From NCBI RefSeq assembly GCF_024211275.1, contig NZ_JAMLDX010000001.1:372001-436000 (forward strand): a DNA stretch of 64,000 nt, written 5' to 3'. The notes below the pieces were generated by a model that saw nothing but the letters and a program-made list of their open reading frames with translations, did no database searches and was not told the origin of the DNA. This document shows positions 1 through 7,275 of the stretch, in pieces; positions within the stretch are counted from its first letter, which is position 1; each line of letters begins with the position of its first letter. Made by a program: the position numbers and the translations under genes. This DNA is from Sphingomonas tagetis. GTDB lineage: Bacteria; Pseudomonadota; Alphaproteobacteria; Sphingomonadales; Sphingomonadaceae.

Positions 1-240
1 TCGACGCGCGAATATCATCTCAATTACGGCCTCACGCCCGAACGGCTGGCGCGCGCCAAGCCCGATGCGCTGGTCATGCACCCCGGCCCGATGAATCGCG
101 GCGTCGAGATCGATTCGTCGGTCGCCGACATGCCCGGCCGCTCGGCGATCACCGAGCAGGTCGAGATGGGCGTCGCGGTGCGCATGGCCTGCCTCGACGT
201 GCTGACGCGCAAGGCACGCGGCGTGGAGGGCTGGGCATGA
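1..240 (+). CDS. pyrB: Aspartate carbamoyltransferase, C-terminal end (partial)
   Basis: Only the last 79 codons are in the window; the gene begins upstream. The reading frame contains the motif [11 protein letters not shown], which is the conserved C-terminal signature of aspartate carbamoyltransferase, the enzyme that joins carbamoyl phosphate and aspartate in pyrimidine synthesis. The stop codon TGA overlaps the start of the next gene (ATGA), so the two are almost certainly translated together. In many bacteria this enzyme forms a complex with an active or inactive dihydroorotase encoded next to it, which fits the state of the downstream gene. The motif is seen directly; the complex is inferred. 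Confidence 0.93.
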   Translation, partial: STREYHLNYGLTPERLARAKPDALVMHPGPMNRGVEIDSSVADMPGRSAITEQVEMGVAVRMACLDVLTRKARGVEGWA

Positions 241-1445
241 AGCTGACCTTCCGCAATGCCCGGCTGGTCTGCCCCGAGGGCGGCGAGCGCAGCGGCGATC
301 TCCACGTCGCCGACCACGAGATCGTTGCCGACGCGCCCGACGGCGCGCAGCTGATCGACTGTGGCGGCCGCATCCTTGCCCCTGCCCTGATCGATCTCGG
401 CGTGTTCGCGATGGACAAGGCGGCGTGCCGCGCGGGCGGGATCGCGCGGATCGGGCTGATGCCCGACCAGTCGCCGGTGCTCGACGGCCCCGGTCTGGTC
501 CAGCGCGCCGCCGACATGGGCAAGCCGGAATTATGGGTCCACCCGATCGCCGCCGCGACGCGCGGGCTGGCGGGGGAGAATCTCGCCGAATTCGCCACCA
601 ATGCCGAAGCCGGCGCGCGCGCGGTTTCGACCGGGCGCGGCTGGATCGCCGATTCGGGCGTGATGCGGCGCGTGCTCGCCTATGCGCGCGATTGCGGTCT
701 CACGGTGATCGCGCATGCCGAGGATAGCGGGCTGGCGGGTCATGCCGTGGCAACCGAGGGCGAGACCGCCACCCGCCTCGGCCTGCCGTCAGCGCCCGCC
801 ATTGCCGAGGCGCTCGCCGTCGCACGCGACCTCATGCTCGCCGAACAGACCGGCGCGGCGATCCATTTCCGCCAGCTGACCACCGCCGCGGCGTTCGACC
901 TGATCCGCGCCGCCCGCGCGCGCGGGGTCGCGGTGACGTGCGGCGTCACCCCGGCGCATCTCCTGCTGTCGGACATCAACGTCACCGATTTCCGCACCTT
1001 TGCCCGCCTCTCGCCGCCATTGCGCGACGAAAGCGACCGGCAAGCGGTGCTTAACGCGCTGGCGGACGGCACGATCGACATCCTCTGCTCGGGCCACGAC
1101 CCGCAAGGGCCGGAGGAAAAACGCCTGCCCTTCGCCGATTCGACGCCGGGCATGGCGGGTGCAGAGACGCTGCTCGCACTGGGCCTGGGGCTGGTGCGCG
1201 ACGATCGCCTCACCCTGCCCCGGCTGTTCGCATTGCTCGCGCGCAATCCGGCCAAGCTGCTCGGGATCGAGGCAGGCACGCTGGCGCCGGGCATGCCGGC
1301 CGATCTGGTGCTGATCGATCCCGACGCGCCGTGGCAGATCAATTCGGACCGCATGGCGGGCAAGGCCGGCAACACGCCGTTCGACGGGCTCCCGGTTCAG
1401 GGCAAGGCGCTGCGGCTGTTCAAGGGCGGCAGCGAGATCGGCTGA
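237..1445 (+). CDS. pyrC': Dihydroorotase-like protein lacking catalytic residues (pseudo-dihydroorotase)
   Basis: A 402-residue amidohydrolase-fold protein of the class I dihydroorotase family, overlapping pyrB by four bases. Family landmarks are clear: IAHAED (H160), [10 protein letters not shown] (H241), EEK and a C-terminal NPAKLLGI segment. The metal-binding HxH plus Arg (normally DxHxHxR) is replaced by D-L-G-V-F-A-M at residues 53-59, so both His are lost. The usual TDHAPH motif reads SGHDPQ (285-290), so the catalytic Asp is Gly286. It therefore should not hydrolyse dihydroorotate. In the established PyrB/PyrC' pairs of Pseudomonas, an inactive dihydroorotase holds aspartate carbamoyltransferase together, and I infer that role here. 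An active PyrC should lie elsewhere in the genome. Confidence 0.85.
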   Translation: MKLTFRNARLVCPEGGERSGDLHVADHEIVADAPDGAQLIDCGGRILAPALIDLGVFAMDKAACRAGGIARIGLMPDQSPVLDGPGLVQRAADMGKPELWVHPIAAATRGLAGENLAEFATNAEAGARAVSTGRGWIADSGVMRRVLAYARDCGLTVIAHAEDSGLAGHAVATEGETATRLGLPSAPAIAEALAVARDLMLAEQTGAAIHFRQLTTAAAFDLIRAARARGVAVTCGVTPAHLLLSDINVTDFRTFARLSPPLRDESDRQAVLNALADGTIDILCSGHDPQGPEEKRLPFADSTPGMAGAETLLALGLGLVRDDRLTLPRLFALLARNPAKLLGIEAGTLAPGMPADLVLIDPDAPWQINSDRMAGKAGNTPFDGLPVQGKALRLFKGGSEIG

Positions 1446-1504
1446 AACGAAAGGCGGCCCGCCCCGCATGGGACGAGCCGCCGGAATATCTTTCGGGGCC
1501 GGGA

Positions 1505-2881
1505 TCAGCGCGCGCGCTTGCTCCAGTTGACCGCCTTGTCGCCCGCAGCGGTGCGCACGAAGCACTTGCCGCCGCTCGAGCGAACCTTGTTGCAAAGCGC
1601 GTTGGCATCGGCGCGGCTGAGACCGCCGACCGCGAGGCGCTCGAACGCGCCCGCGTCGGTCTTGATGCTCGCGCTCGACGGCGTCATGCCGCTCAGCGCC
1701 GGGATGCGCTTGACCGCGCGGCCCCACGCATCGCGGGCAACGCCGCTGCTGTCATAGGCGCCGAGCTGGACCGCCCATTCGCCCTTGGCCTGGGCGAACT
1801 TCACGACCGGCTGAGTCTTGAGCACGCGGACCGCGCCGGTCGAAGCCTTGGCCTCGACAACCGGCTTCACCACCGCAGCGCGCTTGGCCAGCATTACAGG
1901 AACGGGCACCGTCTGGATGATTTCCTTGCGCTCGCCGAACACGATCTGCGAACCGCTGGGTGCGGTGATCGCGGGCGCGATCTCGACCTTGGCGACACTG
2001 CCGACTTCAGCGGGCGCGGACGCCGGAGCCGCAGCCGCAGCCGCAGCCGCCGTCTCGGCAACCGCCGGACCGGGCATGTAGGTGTCGACCGGATCGGCGA
2101 CCTGCTGCGCCGCCACCGCGACCGACATCGAGCGTGCGAGCGCGAGCTGCTCGGGCTGGCCCTTGTCCGCGACCGGCGTCACGTTGAGCAGCGCCGCGAT
2201 CTGGTCATAGGCGTTCTGCGGGCGCGAGAAGGTCGCCCACTGCATGATGCGCGCGTCGACCTGATCGGGCGGCAGATCGACCGCGGCAACCGCCTTGGCT
2301 TGCTGCCACTGACCCGCCAGCGCCAGGCTGAGCGCGAGATTCTGACGCGTCTTGGCGTCGGCGCCGGGCTGACGCGCGGCATCGCTGAGCAGCGCGACCG
2401 CCGTGCCGGGATCGCCTGCGAGGGCGAAGGCCAGGCCGCGGTCGCTCACCGGGATCGACGCGGCATGCGTTTCGAGCGTCTGGCGCGCGGTGGTCCACTC
2501 GCCGGTCGCGACCTGCGCCAGCGCGAGGTTGAGCGCCGTGCGGCCGTTCGCCGGATCGAGCGAGAGCGCCTCGTTCAGCGCCTGCGCCGCCGAGATGAAG
2601 CGGCCGGTGAACAGATAGGTCTCGCCGAGCAGCTTGCGATATTCGCCATTCTTGGGATCGAGGCTCACCGCCGTCTCGGCCTGAGTCACGGCGAGCTGGC
2701 CATTGCCCTTCTTGAGCGCCTTGCGCGCTGCCTGGGCGAACTTGGCCGCCTTCTTGGCATCGACGGTCTCGGTCTTGCCGCTGGCGACGGCGAAGCCACC
2801 GACCAGCGCGGTACCACCGACCAGCGGCGCCCCCAGCACCAGCACCGAGGCTGCGATCTTCAACATGCGAGCTGCGTTCAT
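1505..2881 (-). CDS. Exported TPR- and SPOR-domain protein
   Basis: A 458-residue protein. The first ~35 residues form a hydrophobic signal or anchor segment after MNAARMLKIAA. Tetratricopeptide-like helices run from about 40 to 240 (for example AETAVSLDPKNGEYRKLLGE and LNEALSLDPANGRTALNLAL). A linker rich in Ala and Pro follows, including a run of Ala. The C-terminus is a SPOR domain from about 375 (GEWAVQLGAYDSSGVARDAW). SPOR domains bind glycan strands stripped of stem peptides and often localise to the division septum. It starts 18 bases after the stop of the RHH gene and is the last gene of the parA-RHH-SPOR cluster. The periplasmic septal role is inferred from the domain, not demonstrated. 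Confidence 0.85.
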   Translation of the reverse strand: MNAARMLKIAASVLVLGAPLVGGTALVGGFAVASGKTETVDAKKAAKFAQAARKALKKGNGQLAVTQAETAVSLDPKNGEYRKLLGETYLFTGRFISAAQALNEALSLDPANGRTALNLALAQVATGEWTTARQTLETHAASIPVSDRGLAFALAGDPGTAVALLSDAARQPGADAKTRQNLALSLALAGQWQQAKAVAAVDLPPDQVDARIMQWATFSRPQNAYDQIAALLNVTPVADKGQPEQLALARSMSVAVAAQQVADPVDTYMPGPAVAETAAAAAAAAPASAPAEVGSVAKVEIAPAITAPSGSQIVFGERKEIIQTVPVPVMLAKRAAVVKPVVEAKASTGAVRVLKTQPVVKFAQAKGEWAVQLGAYDSSGVARDAWGRAVKRIPALSGMTPSSASIKTDAGAFERLAVGGLSRADANALCNKVRSSGGKCFVRTAAGDKAVNWSKRAR

Positions 2882-2899
2882 GGCCCTAAATCCCCCTGA

Positions 2900-3481
2900 T
2901 CAACGAGCCTTGCCGGCCGGCAGCTGGCTCGCCAGCGCACCGACTTCGGGCAGAGTTTCGAGAAACGCGTCGAGCGCCTCGGTAACGAGCAACTGCGACG
3001 AACGGCCGGAAAGGGCCGAGGCGAGCCGCAGCTTGAGGTGACGATCGTGGTCGAGCCGCAGCGTAAACGCCGCCTTACCCTTCTTCGCCGAGACTTCGCG
3101 GTCGATGCGCGCGGCGGTCGCGGTCGAGACCGGACGTGAGGCGGGCGCTTCGGGTGCGGGTTCGGGTGCAGGCGCCGGCACCATCACCGGCTCGGGTACC
3201 TGTGCGACGTCCACGACGGGCGCGACCGGAGCCGCGAATTCCTCGGCCAGCGCCTGGCGCTGCTGCAGCACCGGCGGGGCGGTTTCGGGCAGCGGCGCTT
3301 CATGCACGCCGAATTCATGCGCCCCATGATCCTGGCCCATATCGTTCCAGCCGAGATCGTCGAGCGAGGTGCCGGGGTTCAGCCCGACAAAGCCCTGCGG
3401 CCGCATTGCCGGACGCGCCTGACCCTTGCGCGCGAGCAGGCCCGAAGAGAGCGAGGCGGCGGGCTTGAGGTTGCCGAACAT
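2900..3481 (-). CDS. Ribbon-helix-helix partner of the orphan ParA
   Basis: A 193-residue protein whose ATG overlaps the parA stop by one base (TGATG). This overlap fixes the start at 3481, although the open frame runs further upstream. Residues 1-130 are low complexity, with a Pro/Ala/Glu/Val-rich stretch at 84-118 that looks disordered. Residues 137-176 (KAAFTLRLDHDRHLK... then LLVTEALDAFLE) have the strand-helix-helix pattern of a ribbon-helix-helix DNA-binding domain. Small RHH proteins act as centromere-binding partners of ParA in type Ib plasmid partition systems, so this may be the DNA-binding or adaptor half of a ParA pair. The RHH call is from pattern alone and needs a profile search. 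Confidence 0.65.
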   Translation of the reverse strand: MFGNLKPAASLSSGLLARKGQARPAMRPQGFVGLNPGTSLDDLGWNDMGQDHGAHEFGVHEAPLPETAPPVLQQRQALAEEFAAPVAPVVDVAQVPEPVMVPAPAPEPAPEAPASRPVSTATAARIDREVSAKKGKAAFTLRLDHDRHLKLRLASALSGRSSQLLVTEALDAFLETLPEVGALASQLPAGKAR

Positions 3482-4194
3482 CAGCTCACCACCCGGCGGC
3501 CAAAGCCACCCTGCGGACGTGCTGAATAGACGACCTGCGCCGCGGCGGGCGCCGTGAACACGGTGCGGCGGAAATTCTTTTCGAGACGGTCGTTGATATA
3601 GGCCCACAGCGCCGTGACCTCACCGGCCGACTTGCCGTTGGGGTCGATCTCCATGACGGTGCGGCCATCGATCATCGACGAAGCGAAGTCGGTGCGCTGG
3701 TGCAAGGTGATCGGCGCGACCGTGCCGTGCTGCGACAGTGCGACCGCGGCCTCGCTGGTGATCTTGGCCTTGGGCGTCGCGGCGTTGACGACGAAGAGGA
3801 GCGGCTTGCCGGCGCGGTCGCACAGATCGACCGTGGCGCCGACCGCACGCAGATCGTGCGGCGACGGACGCGTCGGGATGACGATCAACTCGGCGACCTG
3901 GATCACGCTCTGGATCGCCATGGTGATGGCGGGGGGCGTGTCGATCACGGCAAGGCGGAAGCCCTGTTGGCGCAGCACCTCGAGATCGGCGGCGAGCCGC
4001 GCGACCGTGGTCTGGGCAAAAGCCGGGAATTCGGTCTGGCGTTCGTTCCACCAGTCCGAGAGCGACCCCTGCGGGTCGATATCGATCAACACGACCGGCC
4101 CGGCGCCCGCGCGCTGCGCTTGCACCGCCAGGTGCCCGCTCAGCGTGGTCTTTCCCGAACCACCCTTTTGTGATGCCATCGCTAGTACGCGCAT
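3481..4194 (-). CDS. ParA-family ATPase (orphan, chromosomal)
   Basis: A 237-residue deviant Walker-type ATPase. The P-loop KGGSGKTT is at residues 10-17, with the signature Lys10. VVLIDIDPQGSLSDWW carries the switch I region and LAVIDTPP the Walker B. The short length without an N-terminal helix-turn-helix matches small ParA/MinD-type proteins (type Ib) rather than the usual chromosomal ParA. No ParB, gidA/gidB or canonical par locus is nearby; the partner appears to be the overlapping RHH protein. Such ATPases position DNA, proteins or polar structures by dynamic nucleoid or membrane binding. The actual cargo here is unknown. Confidence 0.85.
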   Translation of the reverse strand: MRVLAMASQKGGSGKTTLSGHLAVQAQRAGAGPVVLIDIDPQGSLSDWWNERQTEFPAFAQTTVARLAADLEVLRQQGFRLAVIDTPPAITMAIQSVIQVAELIVIPTRPSPHDLRAVGATVDLCDRAGKPLLFVVNAATPKAKITSEAAVALSQHGTVAPITLHQRTDFASSMIDGRTVMEIDPNGKSAGEVTALWAYINDRLEKNFRRTVFTAPAAAQVVYSARPQGGFGRRVVS

Positions 4195-4375
4195 CGACCC
4201 CTCTAAAAATCCCGGTATCCCAATGATGAAATTGCCAGCCGGAGCCTAAGAAGCGGTTAACGGCGCAGCAGCCGCGGCGTTTTGACGTCACCGATATGGG
4301 TAGGCTTAACGTTGCGGTAACACTGACTTGGCCAGCCTGTGGATAACTGGCATGATCACAGTGCTTTGACCGGGG
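4195..4375. promoter_or_regulatory. Divergent control region between parA and the Sel1/SPOR gene
   Basis: This 181-base gap must hold promoters for both sides. Visible sites are: the palindrome TGACGTCA (4283-4290); TTAA-N7-GTAA at 4306-4320, one base off the CtrA consensus TTAA-N7-TTAA; and TGTGGATAA at 4338-4346, which is a perfect DnaA box (TTATCCACA) on the minus strand. Single matches of this kind can occur by chance. Finding them together beside a ParA/SPOR cluster in a genome that also has DivL makes cell-cycle control plausible but unproven. Confidence 0.4.
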
Positions 4376-5380
4376 ATGGGCGGAATGAGGAATTTGGGTG
4401 CGGTCGTGTTGCTGGCCGGCATCGGATTGGCGAGCCTGCCGGCGCTGGCCGATGTGAAGGGCGGCGTCGAGGCGTGGCAGCGCGGCGACTATAAGAAAGC
4501 CATCGCCGAATGGCGCGGCCCGGCCGTCGCCGGCGATCCCGACGCGCAATTCAATCTGGGGCAGGCCTACAAGCTCGGGCGCGGCGTGCCCGCCGATCTG
4601 GCACAGGCCGAACAATGGTACCGCAAGGCCGCATTGCAGGGCCATCCGCAGGCCGAGGAGAATTACGGCCTCGTCCTGTTCGAGAACAACAAGCGGATGC
4701 AGGCGGCCGAATGGCTGCAACGCGCCGCCGCGCGCGGCGAACCGCGCTCGCAATATGTGCTGGGCACGATGTACTTCAACGGCGACGGGGTCGAGAAGGA
4801 CTGGGTGCGCGCCTACGCGCTGACCGTCCGCGCCAGCGCGCAAGGCCTGCCGCAAGCATCGACCGCGCAGGCGCAGATGGACCGCTACATCACGCTGGCC
4901 GATCGCCAGAAGGGGCTGGAGCTCGCGCGCAACTACGAACGCGATGCCGGACGCCCGCTGGTTGCCGCCGCACCGCCGCCGCCGCGCAAGGGCGGCCCGA
5001 TCGTCAAGACCGATCTACCGCCCTCGACCGTCGCGCAGCGCCCGATTCCGGTCGAGCCTGAGTCCGAGCCGCAAGTCGCCGAAACGCGCCCGGCACCGCC
5101 GATCGTCCGCCCCGCGCCGCGCCAGACGCCGCGCCCGGCGCCCGTGCAGGCCGAAGCACCGGTTCGCGACGGCGGCTGGCGCGTCCAGATCGGCGCATTC
5201 GGCGACCCCGCCAATGCGCGCAAAGCGGGCGGTCAGGCCGCAGGCCGCTTCCCGGGGCGCAAGGTGTTCTTCGAAAAGGCGGGCAAGCTCACCAAGGTGC
5301 TGGTCGGCCCGTTCGGGTCGAGTGCGGAGGCGACGCGCGCGTGTGGCGCGTTCAGGCCGTGCGTGCCGGTGAAGGACTGA
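4376..5380 (+). CDS. Sel1-repeat and SPOR-domain protein
   Basis: A 334-residue exported protein. The signal peptide runs to about residue 25 (cleavage near LPALA-DV). If translation begins at the second Met (4385), which has GGA a few bases upstream, the protein is three residues shorter. Residues 35-175 hold Sel1-like repeats (for example AQFNLGQAYKLGRGVPADLA and SQYVLGTMYFNGDGVEKDW). A Pro-rich linker follows, then a C-terminal SPOR domain from about 260 (WRVQIGAFGDPANARKAG). It is transcribed away from the ParA cluster, whose last gene is also a SPOR protein, so both sides of the intergenic region encode likely septal peptidoglycan-binding proteins. Confidence 0.85.
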   Translation: MGGMRNLGAVVLLAGIGLASLPALADVKGGVEAWQRGDYKKAIAEWRGPAVAGDPDAQFNLGQAYKLGRGVPADLAQAEQWYRKAALQGHPQAEENYGLVLFENNKRMQAAEWLQRAAARGEPRSQYVLGTMYFNGDGVEKDWVRAYALTVRASAQGLPQASTAQAQMDRYITLADRQKGLELARNYERDAGRPLVAAAPPPPRKGGPIVKTDLPPSTVAQRPIPVEPESEPQVAETRPAPPIVRPAPRQTPRPAPVQAEAPVRDGGWRVQIGAFGDPANARKAGGQAAGRFPGRKVFFEKAGKLTKVLVGPFGSSAEATRACGAFRPCVPVKD

Positions 5381-5384
5381 GCGG

Positions 5385-6266
5385 CTAGCCTTCGATCCAC
5401 TCCGCCCGCGCAATCCCTTGCGCGTAGAGCAAAGCGGTCAGGTCGCCGTGATCGATCCGCGCGCCCGCAACGGCCGCGACGATCGGCTTGGCGTGATAGG
5501 CGACGCCCAATCCCGCCTGCTTGATCATCGCGAGGTCATTGGCGCCGTCGCCGACCGCCATCGTCGCGCTCGCGGGCAGGCCCAGCTCGGCCATCGCGTT
5601 CAGCAAGGTCGTTTCCTTGGTCGATGAATCGACGATCGGCTTGGTCACCGTGCCGGTCAGCGCGTCGGCCTCGATCAGCAATTCGTTGGCGATAACCCGG
5701 TCGAAGCCGATCTGCGCACCCACCGGCTGGGCGAAGCGGGTGAAGCCGCCCGAGACCAGAATCGTCGCCGCGCCGCGCGCCTTCATCGTCTGGATCAGCA
5801 TGCGGGCGCCGGGCATCAGCCGCACACGTTCGGCGAGGCAGCGGTCGATCGCATCCGCGCCCAGCCCCTTGAGCAGCGCGACGCGCGCGTCGAGCGCCTC
5901 GGCGAAATCGAGCTCGCCGCGCATCGCCGCCTCGGTCACCTCGGCGATCTGCGCCTTGATCCCGGCATAATCGGCGAGCTCGTCGATGCATTCGACGGTG
6001 ATCATGGTCGAATCCATGTCAGCGACGAGCAGCTTCTTTTCGCGGTTCGCGGCGGGCTGGACCACCACATCGACCCCCGCGAACGCGCCCTCCAGCGCCG
6101 AACGCGCCGCATCGGGCGTCGTGGCGAAGGTCAGATCGACAGCCCTGCCCGTCTCCAGCATGACAGCTTCGCCAGGCGAACATCCGGCATCGCGCAGCTT
6201 GTCCTGCGCGGAGGATAAATCGCCCGCTTCCAGCCGATCCGATGCTATCAGCGTTGCGATGAACAT
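5385..6266 (-). CDS. serB: Phosphoserine phosphatase
   Basis: A 293-residue HAD-superfamily enzyme that removes phosphate from phosphoserine in the last step of serine synthesis. Motif I is DMDST at residues 83-87 (nucleophile Asp83, general acid Asp85). Motif II is SGGFTRF, and motif IV is GDGANDLAM. An N-terminal region of about 75 residues precedes the HAD domain, as in many proteobacterial SerB proteins. The start at 6266 is supported by GGGAG six bases upstream. It is divergent from miaA, and the two start codons share the bases CATG at 6264-6267. Confidence 0.93.
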   Translation of the reverse strand: MFIATLIASDRLEAGDLSSAQDKLRDAGCSPGEAVMLETGRAVDLTFATTPDAARSALEGAFAGVDVVVQPAANREKKLLVADMDSTMITVECIDELADYAGIKAQIAEVTEAAMRGELDFAEALDARVALLKGLGADAIDRCLAERVRLMPGARMLIQTMKARGAATILVSGGFTRFAQPVGAQIGFDRVIANELLIEADALTGTVTKPIVDSSTKETTLLNAMAELGLPASATMAVGDGANDLAMIKQAGLGVAYHAKPIVAAVAGARIDHGDLTALLYAQGIARAEWIEG

Positions 6267-7194
6267 GCCGCACTCCCGTAAGCCAAGGGTCGCGCTCATT
6301 GCAGGCCCGACCGCCAGCGGCAAGTCCGCTTTGGCGATCGAACTCGCGCAGCGCACGGGCGGCACGGTGATCAACGCGGATTCGGCGCAGGTCTATGCCG
6401 AGTTGCGTATCCTCTCGGCCCGCCCCTCGCCCGACGAAGAAGCACAGGCGCCGCACCGGCTGTTCGGCCATGTCGCGGGCACCGAGAATTACTCCGCTGC
6501 GCGCTGGGCAGAGGAGGCGAAGGCTGAGGTCGCTGCCGCTCATGCCGGGGGCAGCCTGCCGATCCTTGCCGGCGGCACGGGCATGTATATCCGCACCTTG
6601 CTCGACGGGATCGCGCCGGTGCCCGAGATCGATCCCGCAATCCGCGCCGAGGTCCGCGCGCTGCCCGTCGCCGAGGGCCATCGGCAGCTCGCGCAGATCG
6701 ATCCGCAGGCCGCCGCTCGCCTCAACCCCGCCGACACCACCCGCGTCGCCCGTGCGCTCGAGGTGGTGCGCTCGACCGGCCGCACGCTGGCCGACTGGCA
6801 GCGCGAGCGTGTGGGCGGAATCGGCGGCGCGATCGATCTCGTCCCGCTGGTGCTGCTCCCCGACCGCGCGTGGCTCGCCGAACGCTGCGACCGTCGCCTC
6901 GCCGCGATGTTCGATGACGGTGCGATCGACGAAGTCCATGCGCTGACGGCCCGCGACGACATCCCCGCCAATGCACCAGTCCGCCGCGCGATCGGCGTTG
7001 CCGAGATCGTCGCATTTCTCGACGGTTCGCTCATGCGCGACGAGGCCCTGGCGCGCGCTCAGACTGCGACGCGCCAATATGCCAAGCGCCAGTACACTTG
7101 GCTCCGGCATCAGTCGCCAAGCGACTGGCCGCGCGAAGATTCGATAGAAACATCCAAACGAGCCACTCATTTCGCACGATTATTACAACATTAA
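6259..7194 (+). CDS. miaA: tRNA dimethylallyltransferase
   Basis: A 311-residue enzyme that adds a dimethylallyl group to A37 of tRNAs reading UNN codons. The P-loop GPTASGKS (residues 16-23) and DSAQVY are the family signatures, and the C-terminus ends in an Arg/Lys-rich [14 protein letters not shown] tRNA-binding segment. The start is either the ATG at 6259 or the one at 6265. The P-loop lies too close to allow a later start. No good ribosome-binding site is visible, and the 5' end overlaps serB, which runs the other way, so the promoter must lie inside serB. Confidence 0.92.
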   Translation: MNMPHSRKPRVALIAGPTASGKSALAIELAQRTGGTVINADSAQVYAELRILSARPSPDEEAQAPHRLFGHVAGTENYSAARWAEEAKAEVAAAHAGGSLPILAGGTGMYIRTLLDGIAPVPEIDPAIRAEVRALPVAEGHRQLAQIDPQAAARLNPADTTRVARALEVVRSTGRTLADWQRERVGGIGGAIDLVPLVLLPDRAWLAERCDRRLAAMFDDGAIDEVHALTARDDIPANAPVRRAIGVAEIVAFLDGSLMRDEALARAQTATRQYAKRQYTWLRHQSPSDWPREDSIETSKRATHFARLLQH

Positions 7195-7197
7195 TGC

Positions 7198-7226
7198 TTG
7201 ACACGCATCTTTCATACGCATAGCAG
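7198..7226 (+). promoter_or_regulatory. Possible promoter of the ilv operon
   Basis: TTGACA (7198-7203), a perfect -35 hexamer, is followed after 17 bases by TAGCAG (7221-7226), a weak -10. It lies between the end of miaA and the GTG start of ilvB, where a promoter is expected. Most promoters of this group are less E. coli-like, so this is a candidate only. Confidence 0.4.
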
Positions 7227-7275
7227 CGCGCTTCCCGTTCTGATATTGCAGCGCGGCATTTAGAGGAGACACGAC

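Noticed and set aside
237-1445. Active dihydroorotase
   Set aside because: The HxH, Arg and catalytic Asp are all replaced, so the active-enzyme label was not used.
1446-1504. Terminator between pyrC' and the TPR/SPOR gene
   Set aside because: Only a 6-bp GGCGGC/GCCGCC stem with a large loop and no T-run is present, which is too weak to list.
4338-4346. Perfect DnaA box as a possible replication origin
   Set aside because: It is a single box with no cluster of further boxes, no AT-rich unwinding region and no origin-linked genes such as hemE, dnaA or gidA. It is kept only as a regulatory hint.
7195-7275. A 9-codon open frame before ilvB as an attenuator peptide
   Set aside because: It encodes MLDTHLSYA with only two Leu and no Ile or Val, and there is no stem-loop pair like that before leuA.
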